From: JAAXHH01 sp965225915
Lineage (GTDB): Bacteria; JAAXHH01
DNA: 64,000 bases
Direction: 5' to 3'
Assembly: GCA_965225915.1 (NCBI GenBank)
Contig: OZ245326.1
Location: 1,054,001-1,118,000 of the forward strand
A model generated the notes under the pieces. That model searched no databases, was not told the DNA's origin, and was given only the letters and a program-made list of their open reading frames with translations. How positions within the stretch are numbered: the stretch's first letter is position 1; each line of letters begins with the position of its first letter. The position numbers and the translations under genes are program-made. Shown piece after piece: positions 15,906-24,340 of this stretch.

Positions 15906-16733
15906 ATGAGCGAAGCGGACGTCATTCAGAACACGCCTTTCCCGGTCACGGTAGATTCATTGCTATCTGACCTGGAAACACTGGGCGTGCGCCCGGGCAT
16001 GGTCCTCCTCGCCCACTCATCCTTGAGTGCCATGGGATGGGTTTGCGGCGGCCCGGTCGCGGTTATCCTCGCCTTGCGAAACGCGCTTGGTCCGGCCGGA
16101 ACCCTGGTTATGCCCGCGCACACCGCCGATCTTACAGAGCCGAGCAGGTGGCAGGAGCCGCCCGTGCCGGAGTCCTGGTGGACTGTCATCCGAGAGAAAA
16201 CGCCGGCATTCGATCCGGACCTGACGCCTACGCGCTCTATGGGCATCATCGCGAAGACGTTTCGCAAGCTAAAAGGCGTGCTTCGCAGCGAGCATCCGCA
16301 GCACTCGTTCTGTGCAGTGGGACCGCAGGCTTCGTTCATAACGGAGGGGCATTCGTTGGCCTTCGGCATGGGCGAGCGCTCCCCGCTAGCCAGGATTTAC
16401 GAACTGGACGGACATGTCCTGCTCCTTGGGGTGGACCATTCGCGCAACACGTCCATGCACCTGGCGGAATACCGGGCATCCTATCCTTCCAGGCGCGTCA
16501 TCGAAGAAGGCGCTCCCATTGCTTTTGTGGGTTCAAAAGGTGAGTGGACCACCTTCGAAGACATCAACCTGGACAGCTCCGATTTCGGCCGGATCGGCGA
16601 CGATTTGCTGCTTTCGCCCTGTTGGAACGGAGTCTCTCGCGGCAAGATCGGCCAGGCTGATTGCCAATTGATGCGCCAGCGAGATGTCGTGGATTTCACC
16701 GTCGAATGGCTGGAACACAATCGAAGGAAGTAG
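15906..16733 (+). CDS. AAC(3)-family N-acetyltransferase
   Basis: A 275-residue protein of the aminoglycoside 3-N-acetyltransferase (antibiotic NAT) fold. It has the family signatures LLAHSSLSAMGWVCGG near residue 35, LGPAGTLVMPAHTADL near 62-77, TPTRSMGIIAKTFRKLKG near 107, HPQHSFCAVG near 130 and GERSPLARIYELDGHVLLLG near 155-175. Members acetylate amino groups using acetyl-CoA. Chromosomal copies outside resistance islands, including YokD-like ones, often have unknown natural substrates, so drug resistance should not be assumed. It is followed 80 bp later by a methyltransferase on the same strand. The start ATG has only a weak ribosome site. Confidence 0.85.
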   Translation: MSEADVIQNTPFPVTVDSLLSDLETLGVRPGMVLLAHSSLSAMGWVCGGPVAVILALRNALGPAGTLVMPAHTADLTEPSRWQEPPVPESWWTVIREKTPAFDPDLTPTRSMGIIAKTFRKLKGVLRSEHPQHSFCAVGPQASFITEGHSLAFGMGERSPLARIYELDGHVLLLGVDHSRNTSMHLAEYRASYPSRRVIEEGAPIAFVGSKGEWTTFEDINLDSSDFGRIGDDLLLSPCWNGVSRGKIGQADCQLMRQRDVVDFTVEWLEHNRRK

Positions 16734-16813
16734 CGGGTGTATCGTGACCGGAATCAAACTGGCGCGGAAGTTCTACGTCGAAATAGCACGCAGACCCGGG
16801 AGATCGATCAAAC

Positions 16814-17497
16814 ATGGACCCACGCCTCCAGCAAAGCATGAACGACTACTACAACGAGAGAGCGGCCGAGTTCGACGAGATCTATACCCTTGGAATGCCG
16901 CCCGGTAAGGTTACGGATCCAGAGCTTTACATGGAAGAGGCCCGGTCACTTTCAAATCTGGTGCGGGAATACGCCCACGGCAGACTCCTGGACATCCCCT
17001 GTGGAACGGGTTACTGGCTTCAGTTTTACGCCGCCAACTGCTCTTCGATCACGCTCGTGGACCAGTCGGAAAACATGCTTCGGAATTGCCGCAAGATGTC
17101 GCTGGATCATGAAGTAGAAACGATCTCCGAGTTTATTCGGGCTGATGCCCTCGAAGTGTCATTAGACCACAGTTCCTTCGATACAGTGCTCGTAGGGTTT
17201 TTTCTCAGTCATCTCACGGACACCCAGATGGACCTGTTTCTCCGTATGTTGAGAACCTTACTGAAACCAGCAGGACGGGTGATCATCATGGATTCCAGTT
17301 GGTCCCTTTTCCGCAAGTCGCGACCCAAGCAGGGACCTACCGTACGTAAACTCAATAATGGGCGCACCTACGAGATCTACAAAAGGTACTTCGACAGGAA
17401 CGATGTGGAGCTGATGTCGAAATCCTACGACATGGACCTGGCCGTTCAACACGACGGCCAGATCTACCTGGGCGTCACTGGTGTGTTGAATGACTGA
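16814..17497 (+). CDS. class I SAM-dependent methyltransferase
   Basis: A 227-residue soluble methyltransferase. Motif I, LLDIPCGTGYW (about residues 58-68), binds S-adenosylmethionine; SITLVDQSENML (about 78-89) supplies the acidic residue at the end of strand 2; FIRADALEV and FDTVLVGFFLSHL are motifs II-III. The last third (YKRYFDRNDVELMSKSYDMD) is a cap typical of small-molecule methyltransferases. GGGAGA upstream of the ATG is the ribosome site. It lies 80 bp after the AAC(3)-like gene, so the pair may form one transcript. The acceptor is not predictable. Confidence 0.85.
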   Translation: MDPRLQQSMNDYYNERAAEFDEIYTLGMPPGKVTDPELYMEEARSLSNLVREYAHGRLLDIPCGTGYWLQFYAANCSSITLVDQSENMLRNCRKMSLDHEVETISEFIRADALEVSLDHSSFDTVLVGFFLSHLTDTQMDLFLRMLRTLLKPAGRVIIMDSSWSLFRKSRPKQGPTVRKLNNGRTYEIYKRYFDRNDVELMSKSYDMDLAVQHDGQIYLGVTGVLND

Positions 17498-17869
17498 AAC
17501 CGTGTAAGTGATCGAATTCAACCCGCACACAGTGATCGAACTACGTTATGGTGGAGAATGATCCGACCGAAGATGAATTAAGACGGATTTTCGAACCCTG
17601 TTGCAGGCATCTCAGGGTTCATATCGGAAATTACTGGTGGTGGATACCGGTACGAACTGCCCTGAGGCCGCGCCATGCCGGTTGCTGACCCTGTACCAGT
17701 TTCGACGCTTTCGGATGACACGCGATTGCTTTTTTCATTTAAAAACTGTAAGTTCAGCGATTCAGCGCAGCATCTGAGGGCTCATATCCCTTTGAGGCGT
17801 CCGACATACATCCACAAAATTGCGTAAATATCACCAGGTAACGCCAACAAGAAAGGGAGCGTCAAGCAC
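17498..17869. other. intergenic region with a short direct repeat
   Basis: 370 bp without a supportable gene. It contains two copies of a 19-bp sequence close to GCATCTSAGGGYTCATATC (17607-17625 and 17770-17788, two mismatches). An A/T-rich tract lies at about 17731-17750, upstream of the cupin gene. Confidence 0.45.
17607..17788. repeat. pair of 19-bp direct repeats
   Basis: GCATCTCAGGGTTCATATC at 17607-17625 and GCATCTGAGGGCTCATATC at 17770-17788 match at 17 of 19 positions, 163 bp apart. They could be regulator sites or the ends of a small lost element; there is no other support. Confidence 0.35.
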
Positions 17870-18301
17870 ATGGCGAAGATTACTGCATTCAAAGGATACA
17901 CCACCGAAGACCACGCTAAAATCCCCAATATTCCCAAACCGGATACACCGCCGGATCCCATGATCGTCAATGTCCAGGATGGCGTGCCTGTTGTCTATCC
18001 CGGATGCAACGGTCTGGGTGTCAGAGTGGTACATCCTGTAAATCCGAACGCGCCGGCGGAGAACATGGGGCTGGTGTTGTTTTACCTGCCGCCTCACGTC
18101 ATTCTTGAACCTGGTTCGCATCCGACCGAAGAGACGTATGTCATCTTCGAGGGATCGGGGGAAATGACCTTCGCGAATTACAAGCGCAACATAAAAAAGG
18201 GCGACTTCGTCTATTTGCCGCCCTGGTGTCTGCACGGCATCGAAAATACAGGTACGGAGACTCTTGTCGTACTTATCTGTACTTCTCCTCCCAATCCGTA
18301 A
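17870..18301 (+). CDS. cupin-domain protein
   Basis: A 143-residue single-domain cupin. The first cupin motif is PGSHPTEETYVIFEGSGEM (about residues 81-99): the pattern G-S-H-x-x-E-E keeps one His and the Glu, while the second His of the usual HxH is Thr. The second motif is GDFVYLPPWCLHGIENTG (about 111-128), with the conserved Pro-Pro and His. A metal site of reduced type is possible. Such proteins are isomerases, dioxygenases or sugar-binding regulators. An AAGGGAG ribosome site precedes the ATG. A PhyH-type oxygenase follows 125 bp later on the same strand; the pair could act on the same metabolite, which is an inference. Confidence 0.8.
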   Translation: MAKITAFKGYTTEDHAKIPNIPKPDTPPDPMIVNVQDGVPVVYPGCNGLGVRVVHPVNPNAPAENMGLVLFYLPPHVILEPGSHPTEETYVIFEGSGEMTFANYKRNIKKGDFVYLPPWCLHGIENTGTETLVVLICTSPPNP

Positions 18302-18426
18302 GCTCCAAGTGGGAAATACCATTCGTCCCTGTTGGTCTCTAAGGATCGATGTAACATCCCGATCCGCGTTTAGACAGTAGATACCGCACTGCAAGCGGAC
18401 TTTCTGCTCGAAGGAGCCATATAATC

Positions 18427-19263
18427 ATGGATAATCAACTAACAGCACAGCAACTCGCCTTTTTTGATACGTTCGGTTATCTGGGCTTTCCCGGTTTGCT
18501 GAATGATCGTATCGACGATATTATCAGTGACTTTGAGGATGTGTGGGCAAGACACGGGGGCGGTCATGACGGGCGGCCTCATGACGGTACGGCACGTTCC
18601 TGCATCGTACAGTTTATCGACCTGCATGATCGGCTTTCCACCCTGCTGGACGACGACCGGATTAAAGGGATAGCGTCCAGTCTGTTAGGCAGTGATTTCA
18701 ACTATATGGGCAGCGATGGCAATTACTACGCCGGTGATACAGGGTGGCATTCGGATGGCAGGCATGCCGATATAATGCATGTAAAGATCGCCTTTTACCT
18801 GGATACATTAACAAGAGACACCGGATGTCTCCGGGTCATTCCTGGCAGCCACAAGATGGATGATGTTTACGCAGATTCATTGCAGCAGAAAATCGGTGAG
18901 AGTTCATCTGTATGGGGTACGGATGGGCCGGATATACCTGCCGTGGCGCTGGAGACCAGGCCAGGCGACATCGTCTGTTTTAACCACAATACCAAGCATG
19001 CCGCATTCGGCGGCAGCGCGCGCCGGCGTATGTTTACCATGAACCTGTGTCAGCGCTATCCGGAGAGTCGAATTAAGGAATTGCGCGACTATATCAGCGG
19101 CGGGGCCCGTTTCTGGTTGGAGGAAGCATACGGCGATGCGATGGTTCGTAACGCCTCTCCCGAACGTCTGGGTCACCTGGAGCAGGTCATGGCCAATGAC
19201 GATCATTTACCGGAATTGAGCCGGCAAGCCAGAGAGCGTATGAGCGAGCCGTCAAGGGGTTGA
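18427..19263 (+). CDS. phytanoyl-CoA dioxygenase (PhyH) family oxygenase
   Basis: A 278-residue Fe(II)/2-oxoglutarate-dependent oxygenase. The metal triad is His108-x-Asp110 (GWHSDGRHAD) and His191 (FNHNTKHAAFGG); the Arg cluster at 199-201 is placed to bind the 2-oxoglutarate carboxylate. GCLRVIPGSHKMDD (133-146) is the typical core strand. Family members hydroxylate small molecules, lipids or natural products. An AAGGAG sits 8 to 10 nt before the ATG. The gene is convergent with the GH42-like gene, overlapping it by 12 bp at the 3' ends. The substrate is unknown. Confidence 0.9.
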   Translation: MDNQLTAQQLAFFDTFGYLGFPGLLNDRIDDIISDFEDVWARHGGGHDGRPHDGTARSCIVQFIDLHDRLSTLLDDDRIKGIASSLLGSDFNYMGSDGNYYAGDTGWHSDGRHADIMHVKIAFYLDTLTRDTGCLRVIPGSHKMDDVYADSLQQKIGESSSVWGTDGPDIPAVALETRPGDIVCFNHNTKHAAFGGSARRRMFTMNLCQRYPESRIKELRDYISGGARFWLEEAYGDAMVRNASPERLGHLEQVMANDDHLPELSRQARERMSEPSRG

Positions 19264-21522
19264 GCTTAGAGTTTCTATCAACGCCTTTGGGCCTGTGTAG
19301 TACAGGGCAGTTGATTTCTGCGGCAGTTCAACCCGAAACGTCGTTGTATTTTCTCCTGAGACCTGTCCATTAAACAGGTCGTAGACCACCTCCGCCTTTT
19401 GCGGCAGATGAAATGTACGGGATCCACCGGACACGGTGTGCACGCTCAGCAGGTCGGGCGTGGCATACAGAACATCGCCATCCCCGCTATAAAGATGCAC
19501 ACCGGCAAAGCGGGCTATGCCGCGAAGCACGGGAGCAGGAAGATCCGGAGACGCCATGTACACCGAGCTCCAGGACGTGCCTGGATCATCTGCATGGAAG
19601 GTCTTTACGCCGAATCCGGGTTTGCAACGGCCCAGGGAATAGACCACCTGCCCCAGCGTTGTCGCTTCCTCGTCTTCAAGGTGAAACAGAGGGCCGATAG
19701 GGTTGGTTGAACCCCAGAACCAATCTTGAGGCAAACCCTGCGTAATGGGATGCTTGAAATCGGTCACGTGCATGAGCGGTCCCCACGGACTATCCCCCTG
19801 TCCAAAATACATCCCTGTCAAATCCGTCATATAGTCCGTATGGAAGGCGGGGCGGTCATCACCTTCCCGGATCACATCGGAATTAAGGTAACCCGGTGCA
19901 TACAGCCAGAGCGCCACGCGCCCGTCCCGACGGAGAATGCGTTTCAACGCCTCCCTACGTCTGTTGTCCAAATGGAACGGATTGAGAAAGATATACAGCT
20001 TGTAGGGAGGCAGATCGCCATCCAGCAAATCATCCAGCAGATAAACGTCATGCGGCGCACCGAAACGGTTCAGGCTAACCAGCCGCTGCCGCCAGATAAG
20101 TGGCAGGTCCACATTGTTGCGATTCGATTCATAGTAGTAGGATTCATCATCCAGAAACACGGCAACCTCCGAACAGGGCGTCCGGTCGAGTTGCACTGCC
20201 CAGGTGCCGAGTTCCTGGAATCGTTCTATCCAGTGCTTACGTTCGTCAACGAGTTTGGGATCTTCATGGAGCTCATCCGTCTCGAACCAGGTGACGCCAT
20301 GGGCATGGGTGATCGCCTGTGCGAAATTACGCTGGTACACGGCAATCGAGTTTTCGACACTTTGATTGCGGCCGCCCGGATCGAAGTTATTGTGCATCAG
20401 TGTGTCTTCTTCCATGAAATAGATCTTTCCATGGGTCCGCAGCGATTCCGCCGGTTGCATGGGAAGACCATCGCCACCCAGACCGCGGAAACCATAGCTG
20501 TATGGACTTACGATAAAATCAATATCAGAGGAATGAAGCACTTGATGCAGGCCCAGATGTCCGCTTCGCTGTATCGTAGATACTTCGGCGTTTTCAACCG
20601 TGCCTGTTCCGGCGAAAAAGACCATGTTCCAGGCCAGTTCCATTACATAGCCGAAGAATCCACCGATCAGCTTTTCACCGTTCGTGATTCGCCGGATAGT
20701 TTGACAGAATTCGACGAGGTCGTCCGCACAAAGCTCCGAGAAAAACGTGTAGAAGTCGATCGTCTTTCGTTCCCGACGTGGATCCCGGAAGGAATGGCCT
20801 GTGGTCGTGTTGGATTGTTCTTCGTGGGATGGAACATCAGCGGAATCGAATGTGACAGCCGTATCGGCCCATGCCGACTGCAGGGCGGTGTTGTCATCTT
20901 TGTATCGATTCCTTAACCATGCGCGGAAATGGCGTTGCATAGGCGCGCTGTAGTCCATGGTCTCCGGCAGCATACAGGACATATCCTTGATCCACTCACC
21001 CGACGATCCGGCACCTACCTGAAAAGCGACTACGCGGTCATACAGTCCAATGGCCCGGAGGTGATCTATGAAAGCGCAAAGCAGATCGTTGACCTGGGCG
21101 CGCCAGACGGTCGATGCGAAAGACTGCCCCCAACGCGCCCCATCGGACAGAATCTCAACTTCCTCAGGATAGGCCTTGTTCCACCAGTCTTCCGGCGACC
21201 ATCGCGTTTCAAAACCCATCCGGAGTAGAAAAAGCGCCTGTGGATCAACGTCGATATAGCTCTGCATACGCGGAGCAACCAGTGTAAAATCGTACGGACT
21301 GGGATTGTCCGGACCGTCCGGACGCGGCCCGACCCACTCGTGCGTAAGGATGTCAACCGAGTATATATGAACTCCCGCTTCGGCGTATTTTCGGGCATAG
21401 ACCTGGTAAGCGTTCAATTTCTCCGGATCCATCCAGCCGACCAGGTGGCAGCCGAAAAATGCCGGCTTGTCGTTCAGGAAGACGGTCGGCGTGCCATTGT
21501 ATTGCCTCAGTTGGGCTTTCAT
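19252..21522 (-). CDS. GH42/beta-galactosidase-like glycoside hydrolase
   Basis: A 756-residue protein resembling clan A (TIM-barrel) beta-galactosidases. The barrel covers about residues 20-440. Glu176 in FQVGAGSSGEW is in the position of the acid/base, and Glu371 or Glu372 in KIYFMEEDTLMH is a good candidate nucleophile. A Rossmann-like trimerisation/A4-type domain follows (about 470-640: SEVAVFLDDESYYY, then LPPYKLYIFLNPFHLD), then a small beta domain (about 690-756). No signal peptide is present. GAGGAAAG lies just before the ATG. It lies back to back with no sugar transporter, so the substrate is uncertain. The final codons overlap the PhyH gene on the other strand. Confidence 0.72.
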   Translation of the reverse strand: MKAQLRQYNGTPTVFLNDKPAFFGCHLVGWMDPEKLNAYQVYARKYAEAGVHIYSVDILTHEWVGPRPDGPDNPSPYDFTLVAPRMQSYIDVDPQALFLLRMGFETRWSPEDWWNKAYPEEVEILSDGARWGQSFASTVWRAQVNDLLCAFIDHLRAIGLYDRVVAFQVGAGSSGEWIKDMSCMLPETMDYSAPMQRHFRAWLRNRYKDDNTALQSAWADTAVTFDSADVPSHEEQSNTTTGHSFRDPRRERKTIDFYTFFSELCADDLVEFCQTIRRITNGEKLIGGFFGYVMELAWNMVFFAGTGTVENAEVSTIQRSGHLGLHQVLHSSDIDFIVSPYSYGFRGLGGDGLPMQPAESLRTHGKIYFMEEDTLMHNNFDPGGRNQSVENSIAVYQRNFAQAITHAHGVTWFETDELHEDPKLVDERKHWIERFQELGTWAVQLDRTPCSEVAVFLDDESYYYESNRNNVDLPLIWRQRLVSLNRFGAPHDVYLLDDLLDGDLPPYKLYIFLNPFHLDNRRREALKRILRRDGRVALWLYAPGYLNSDVIREGDDRPAFHTDYMTDLTGMYFGQGDSPWGPLMHVTDFKHPITQGLPQDWFWGSTNPIGPLFHLEDEEATTLGQVVYSLGRCKPGFGVKTFHADDPGTSWSSVYMASPDLPAPVLRGIARFAGVHLYSGDGDVLYATPDLLSVHTVSGGSRTFHLPQKAEVVYDLFNGQVSGENTTTFRVELPQKSTALYYTGPKALIETLSSTP

Positions 21523-21669
21523 CTTTCCTCGGACATAACCCTACTTCGTTCTACCCCGCGCCGCGCTAGAAGATATCTCATCGCAGACTCGAGACGTTTC
21601 CTGGTTTCCGGCCTTCGATGGCGAAGCGCGGTCGGCATATTCGGTCTACGATGCTTCTTTTCGTGTTTC

Positions 21670-23079
21670 TTACCTTTGGAATCGACTCAGGTCGGGTTCG
21701 ATACTTCTGTAGGGTTCCGGAAGACCGTTTTCCGCCGTCTCTTCCATCACATCGCAGAAGTAATCCAGGTCGGGCAACGTCGTGTATAGATTCGGCGAAA
21801 CCCTGACCCATCGCATACTGTAGTCCTCTCCCCCATAATAGCCCCTGGCTGTCAGAATCTGATGCTCCTCCCATAGATAGGCTTGCATCGCGCTCGGATC
21901 GACACCTTCGATCCCGACCGAGGCGATACAACAGCTCATTTCAGATGCTGTCGACGTGTACACGCGGATTTTGGGGTGTTGCCGAAGCCGATCCGCCCAG
22001 TGATTCTTTATATATCGGAGCCGTTCTTCCTTGCGCTTCGGTCCGATGGCATTGTGGAACGCAATGGCCTCGCCGATGGCCAGACGCGGCGCCTGGGACT
22101 GGGTACCGACGGATTCGTATTTCCGCATGCTTTTGGTAGCGTCAAACCGGCGGCTGGTGTATGGACCGTATAACGGCTCGATCTTCTCTATATGTTCTTT
22201 GCGGATATACAGCATGCCGGTCCCTTTAGGCGCAAAGAGCCATTTGTGCAGGCTCGTACCGTAATAATCGCAGTCCAGATCCGAAACGTTGAAATCCAGA
22301 TGGCCCACCGCGTGCGCGCCGTCAACGACCACTTCGATACCGTGCTGATGGGCCAGATCGCAGATACGCCGGACCGGGAACACCTGGCCGGTGGTGTAGG
22401 TGATGTGGGACACCAGGATCAAACGGGTCTTTGGTGTAATGGCGCGTTCATAGATCTCCACCAGGTCATCCATCGACTTTGCCGGCGTGGGCACCCGCAC
22501 CCGAACCAGTTTGATCCCCTCCTTCTTCTCCCTGTTCCGAAGGGCACTCACCATGGAGCTGTAATCCTGCATCGTGGTAAGGACTTCATCTCCCGAGGTC
22601 AGGGGTACGCCGTACAGGACCGTCTTGAGCGCCTCGGTGGCGTTGCGCACGATGGCGATTTCCTCAGGACTGCTCCCGAAGAGACGCGCCAGGGATCTCT
22701 TCACTGTACCCAGACGGTCTCTGGCCTGCCGAACGTACAACCCGTAAGGACCCTGTTCCTGTTCCCAGATAAACCGTACAACCGCTTCGGTGACAACGCG
22801 GGGTGTAGGGCAGGTATAACCGTTATCCAGGTGGGTCAGGCTACGTTGCATGGTAAAAGCCTGACTGACTTCGCGCCATAGCCCTTCCTCGCGCGCGGCC
22901 TGCTGGGGAGTGAGATCCGAAGCGTCGTTTACCGCCGCCTCGATACCCCGGTATGTATCGGGACCGATCAACGTCGCCAGGCCGGCAGCCACACCGGCGG
23001 TTCTAAGAAAACCACGCCGTTCCATTGTGTTAGGGCGTTCTTCACGGCTTTGAGGTGCTTCATCTTCTGATTGCATCAT
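21670..23079 (-). CDS. Tat-exported class V aminotransferase (isopenicillin N epimerase-like)
   Basis: A 469-residue PLP enzyme of fold type I, class V. The N-terminus carries a twin-arginine signal (MERRGFLRTAGVAAGLA from residue 19), which is unusual for a PLP enzyme and implies a periplasmic location. The PLP Lys is Lys279 in GTSLHKWLFAPKGTG, Asp253 (VVVDGAHAVGH) contacts the pyridine nitrogen, and RNATEALKTVLYG binds phosphate. Close relatives are annotated as isopenicillin N epimerase or selenocysteine-lyase-like, usually without proven function. CCAGGAGA precedes the first ATG. It lies 147 bp upstream of the GH42-like gene on the same strand, which may be co-transcribed. Confidence 0.85.
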   Translation of the reverse strand: MMQSEDEAPQSREERPNTMERRGFLRTAGVAAGLATLIGPDTYRGIEAAVNDASDLTPQQAAREEGLWREVSQAFTMQRSLTHLDNGYTCPTPRVVTEAVVRFIWEQEQGPYGLYVRQARDRLGTVKRSLARLFGSSPEEIAIVRNATEALKTVLYGVPLTSGDEVLTTMQDYSSMVSALRNREKKEGIKLVRVRVPTPAKSMDDLVEIYERAITPKTRLILVSHITYTTGQVFPVRRICDLAHQHGIEVVVDGAHAVGHLDFNVSDLDCDYYGTSLHKWLFAPKGTGMLYIRKEHIEKIEPLYGPYTSRRFDATKSMRKYESVGTQSQAPRLAIGEAIAFHNAIGPKRKEERLRYIKNHWADRLRQHPKIRVYTSTASEMSCCIASVGIEGVDPSAMQAYLWEEHQILTARGYYGGEDYSMRWVRVSPNLYTTLPDLDYFCDVMEETAENGLPEPYRSIEPDLSRFQR

Positions 23080-23398
23080 ACTTCTCCTGGGATTATATCT
23101 GTTGATCCTGAATCTACGACCGTAAACAAAATGACCAATCCGACATGGTTCGTGTTGTGTTCACATCCAGATTGGTTGTTTCTGATTGTCCGGTGCGTAG
23201 ACCTCACACCACGCTGTCCGGATACCCTCTTCGAAATGTCGAAGGAGAAATCCACCCCGTCGTTGCGATCCTGAATGATCCATCGAACTTATGCCAAGAG
23301 TGACGTTGTGGCTGTTTGACTACAATACCGATTTACCGGATCAATCTTTATTTTAAAACCGGAAGACTGGATGAGGATGAAGCAAAGTGTGCATGCCC
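23080..23398. other. intergenic, no gene seen
   Basis: About 320 bp between the creatininase-family gene and the class V aminotransferase gene, which both read on the minus strand. It should contain the aminotransferase promoter and the end of the hut transcript. No terminator hairpin was identified. Confidence 0.4.
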
Positions 23399-24253
23399 CT
23401 ACGTCATCTTCCACTTCGTATCCGGCTGTTCGCCGTGCTGGTCCCGCCGTTCGCGTATCGGCGTCTGGCGCAGTTCCCGGATCAATTCGATCAATCCATT
23501 GATTCCGGCTTCCAGGAACTTCTCCCCTTTCTCCCGAGTAGCCTTGGTGGCGTCCCCAATCACACCACTCGCGGTCAATGTACTCCAATACGGCACCATG
23601 CGGGCGTCGGAACCGTCGGGATGCCCGCCTGCGAGGAGGTCGGTCTTGAAACTGGGAGTCATCGGACTCCTTTCGTCCACGGCCTTGTCCATGTCGACCA
23701 GGTCGGGCTTCAGGGCCAGGTAGAGGGAGGTCTCGAATTCCCCACCGTGGGAAGTGCCGCCGTAGTCCGAATCCCGGAGTTCCATGCCCAGGTTTCTGGC
23801 CTGCCTCAGTCCCCAGTGGTTGGCGGTGGCGCACAGGATCCGACCTTCGAAATCGAGGACCGTCAGGCGCGCGGCCATATCGAGGGGAGAGGTGTTGCTG
23901 CCGTGACCATTTATGACCAGGATACGCTTGAAACCGTGATAGGCCAGACTGCAGCATACGTCCCTGACGTAGTTGATAAAGGTGTCCCACCGGATGGTGA
24001 TCGTCCCGTGGAAATCCATGTGGTGGGGGCTGTAACCATGGGTCACCGGAGGGGCGAGCACGACTTCTTCCGGTATGCGGGCCGCGGCGCGCCGGCATAT
24101 TTCCGTCGCCAGGACCACGTCGACGTCCACGGGCAGGTGAGGCCCGTGGTCCTCGTAGGTCGCCACCGGCAGGAGGGCAACCCTTTCCTGGGCGGCCGCG
24201 TCCCTTATTTCGTTCCAGATCATCTCCGCATAGTCATACTTGACCGTTGTCAT
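23399..24253 (-). CDS. creatininase-family amidohydrolase, last gene of the hut operon
   Basis: A 284-residue metal-dependent amidohydrolase of the creatininase fold. Metal-ligand motifs are YEDHGPHLPVDVD (Glu34, His36, Asp45), INGHGSN near residue 135 and SHGGEFETS near 184. The start is the ATG at 24253, preceded by AAAGGAGGG; an earlier in-frame start is less likely. Relatives hydrolyse creatinine, formamides (FAPy deformylase, mycofactocin MftE) and guanidines. The gene lies 87 nt after hutF on the same strand. Since HutF makes N-formylglutamate and no hutG is seen, this enzyme is a candidate deformylase; that is an inference from position and chemistry only. Confidence 0.85.
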   Translation of the reverse strand: MTTVKYDYAEMIWNEIRDAAAQERVALLPVATYEDHGPHLPVDVDVVLATEICRRAAARIPEEVVLAPPVTHGYSPHHMDFHGTITIRWDTFINYVRDVCCSLAYHGFKRILVINGHGSNTSPLDMAARLTVLDFEGRILCATANHWGLRQARNLGMELRDSDYGGTSHGGEFETSLYLALKPDLVDMDKAVDERSPMTPSFKTDLLAGGHPDGSDARMVPYWSTLTASGVIGDATKATREKGEKFLEAGINGLIELIRELRQTPIRERRDQHGEQPDTKWKMT

Positions 24254-24340
24254 TACGCCCTCCTTTAGTCCGTTGATTGCATGATTTACCACCGACCATC
24301 ACTTCCTGTAGAAGTACTATCAGGTTTGATCAAAAACGAG

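Noticed and set aside
15906..16733. AAC(3)-like gene as a drug resistance gene
   Set aside because: Chromosomal context with no mobile elements; the family often has other substrates.
19252..19263. 12-bp tail-to-tail overlap of the PhyH and GH42-like genes as a regulatory device
   Set aside because: Short convergent overlaps are common; no other support.
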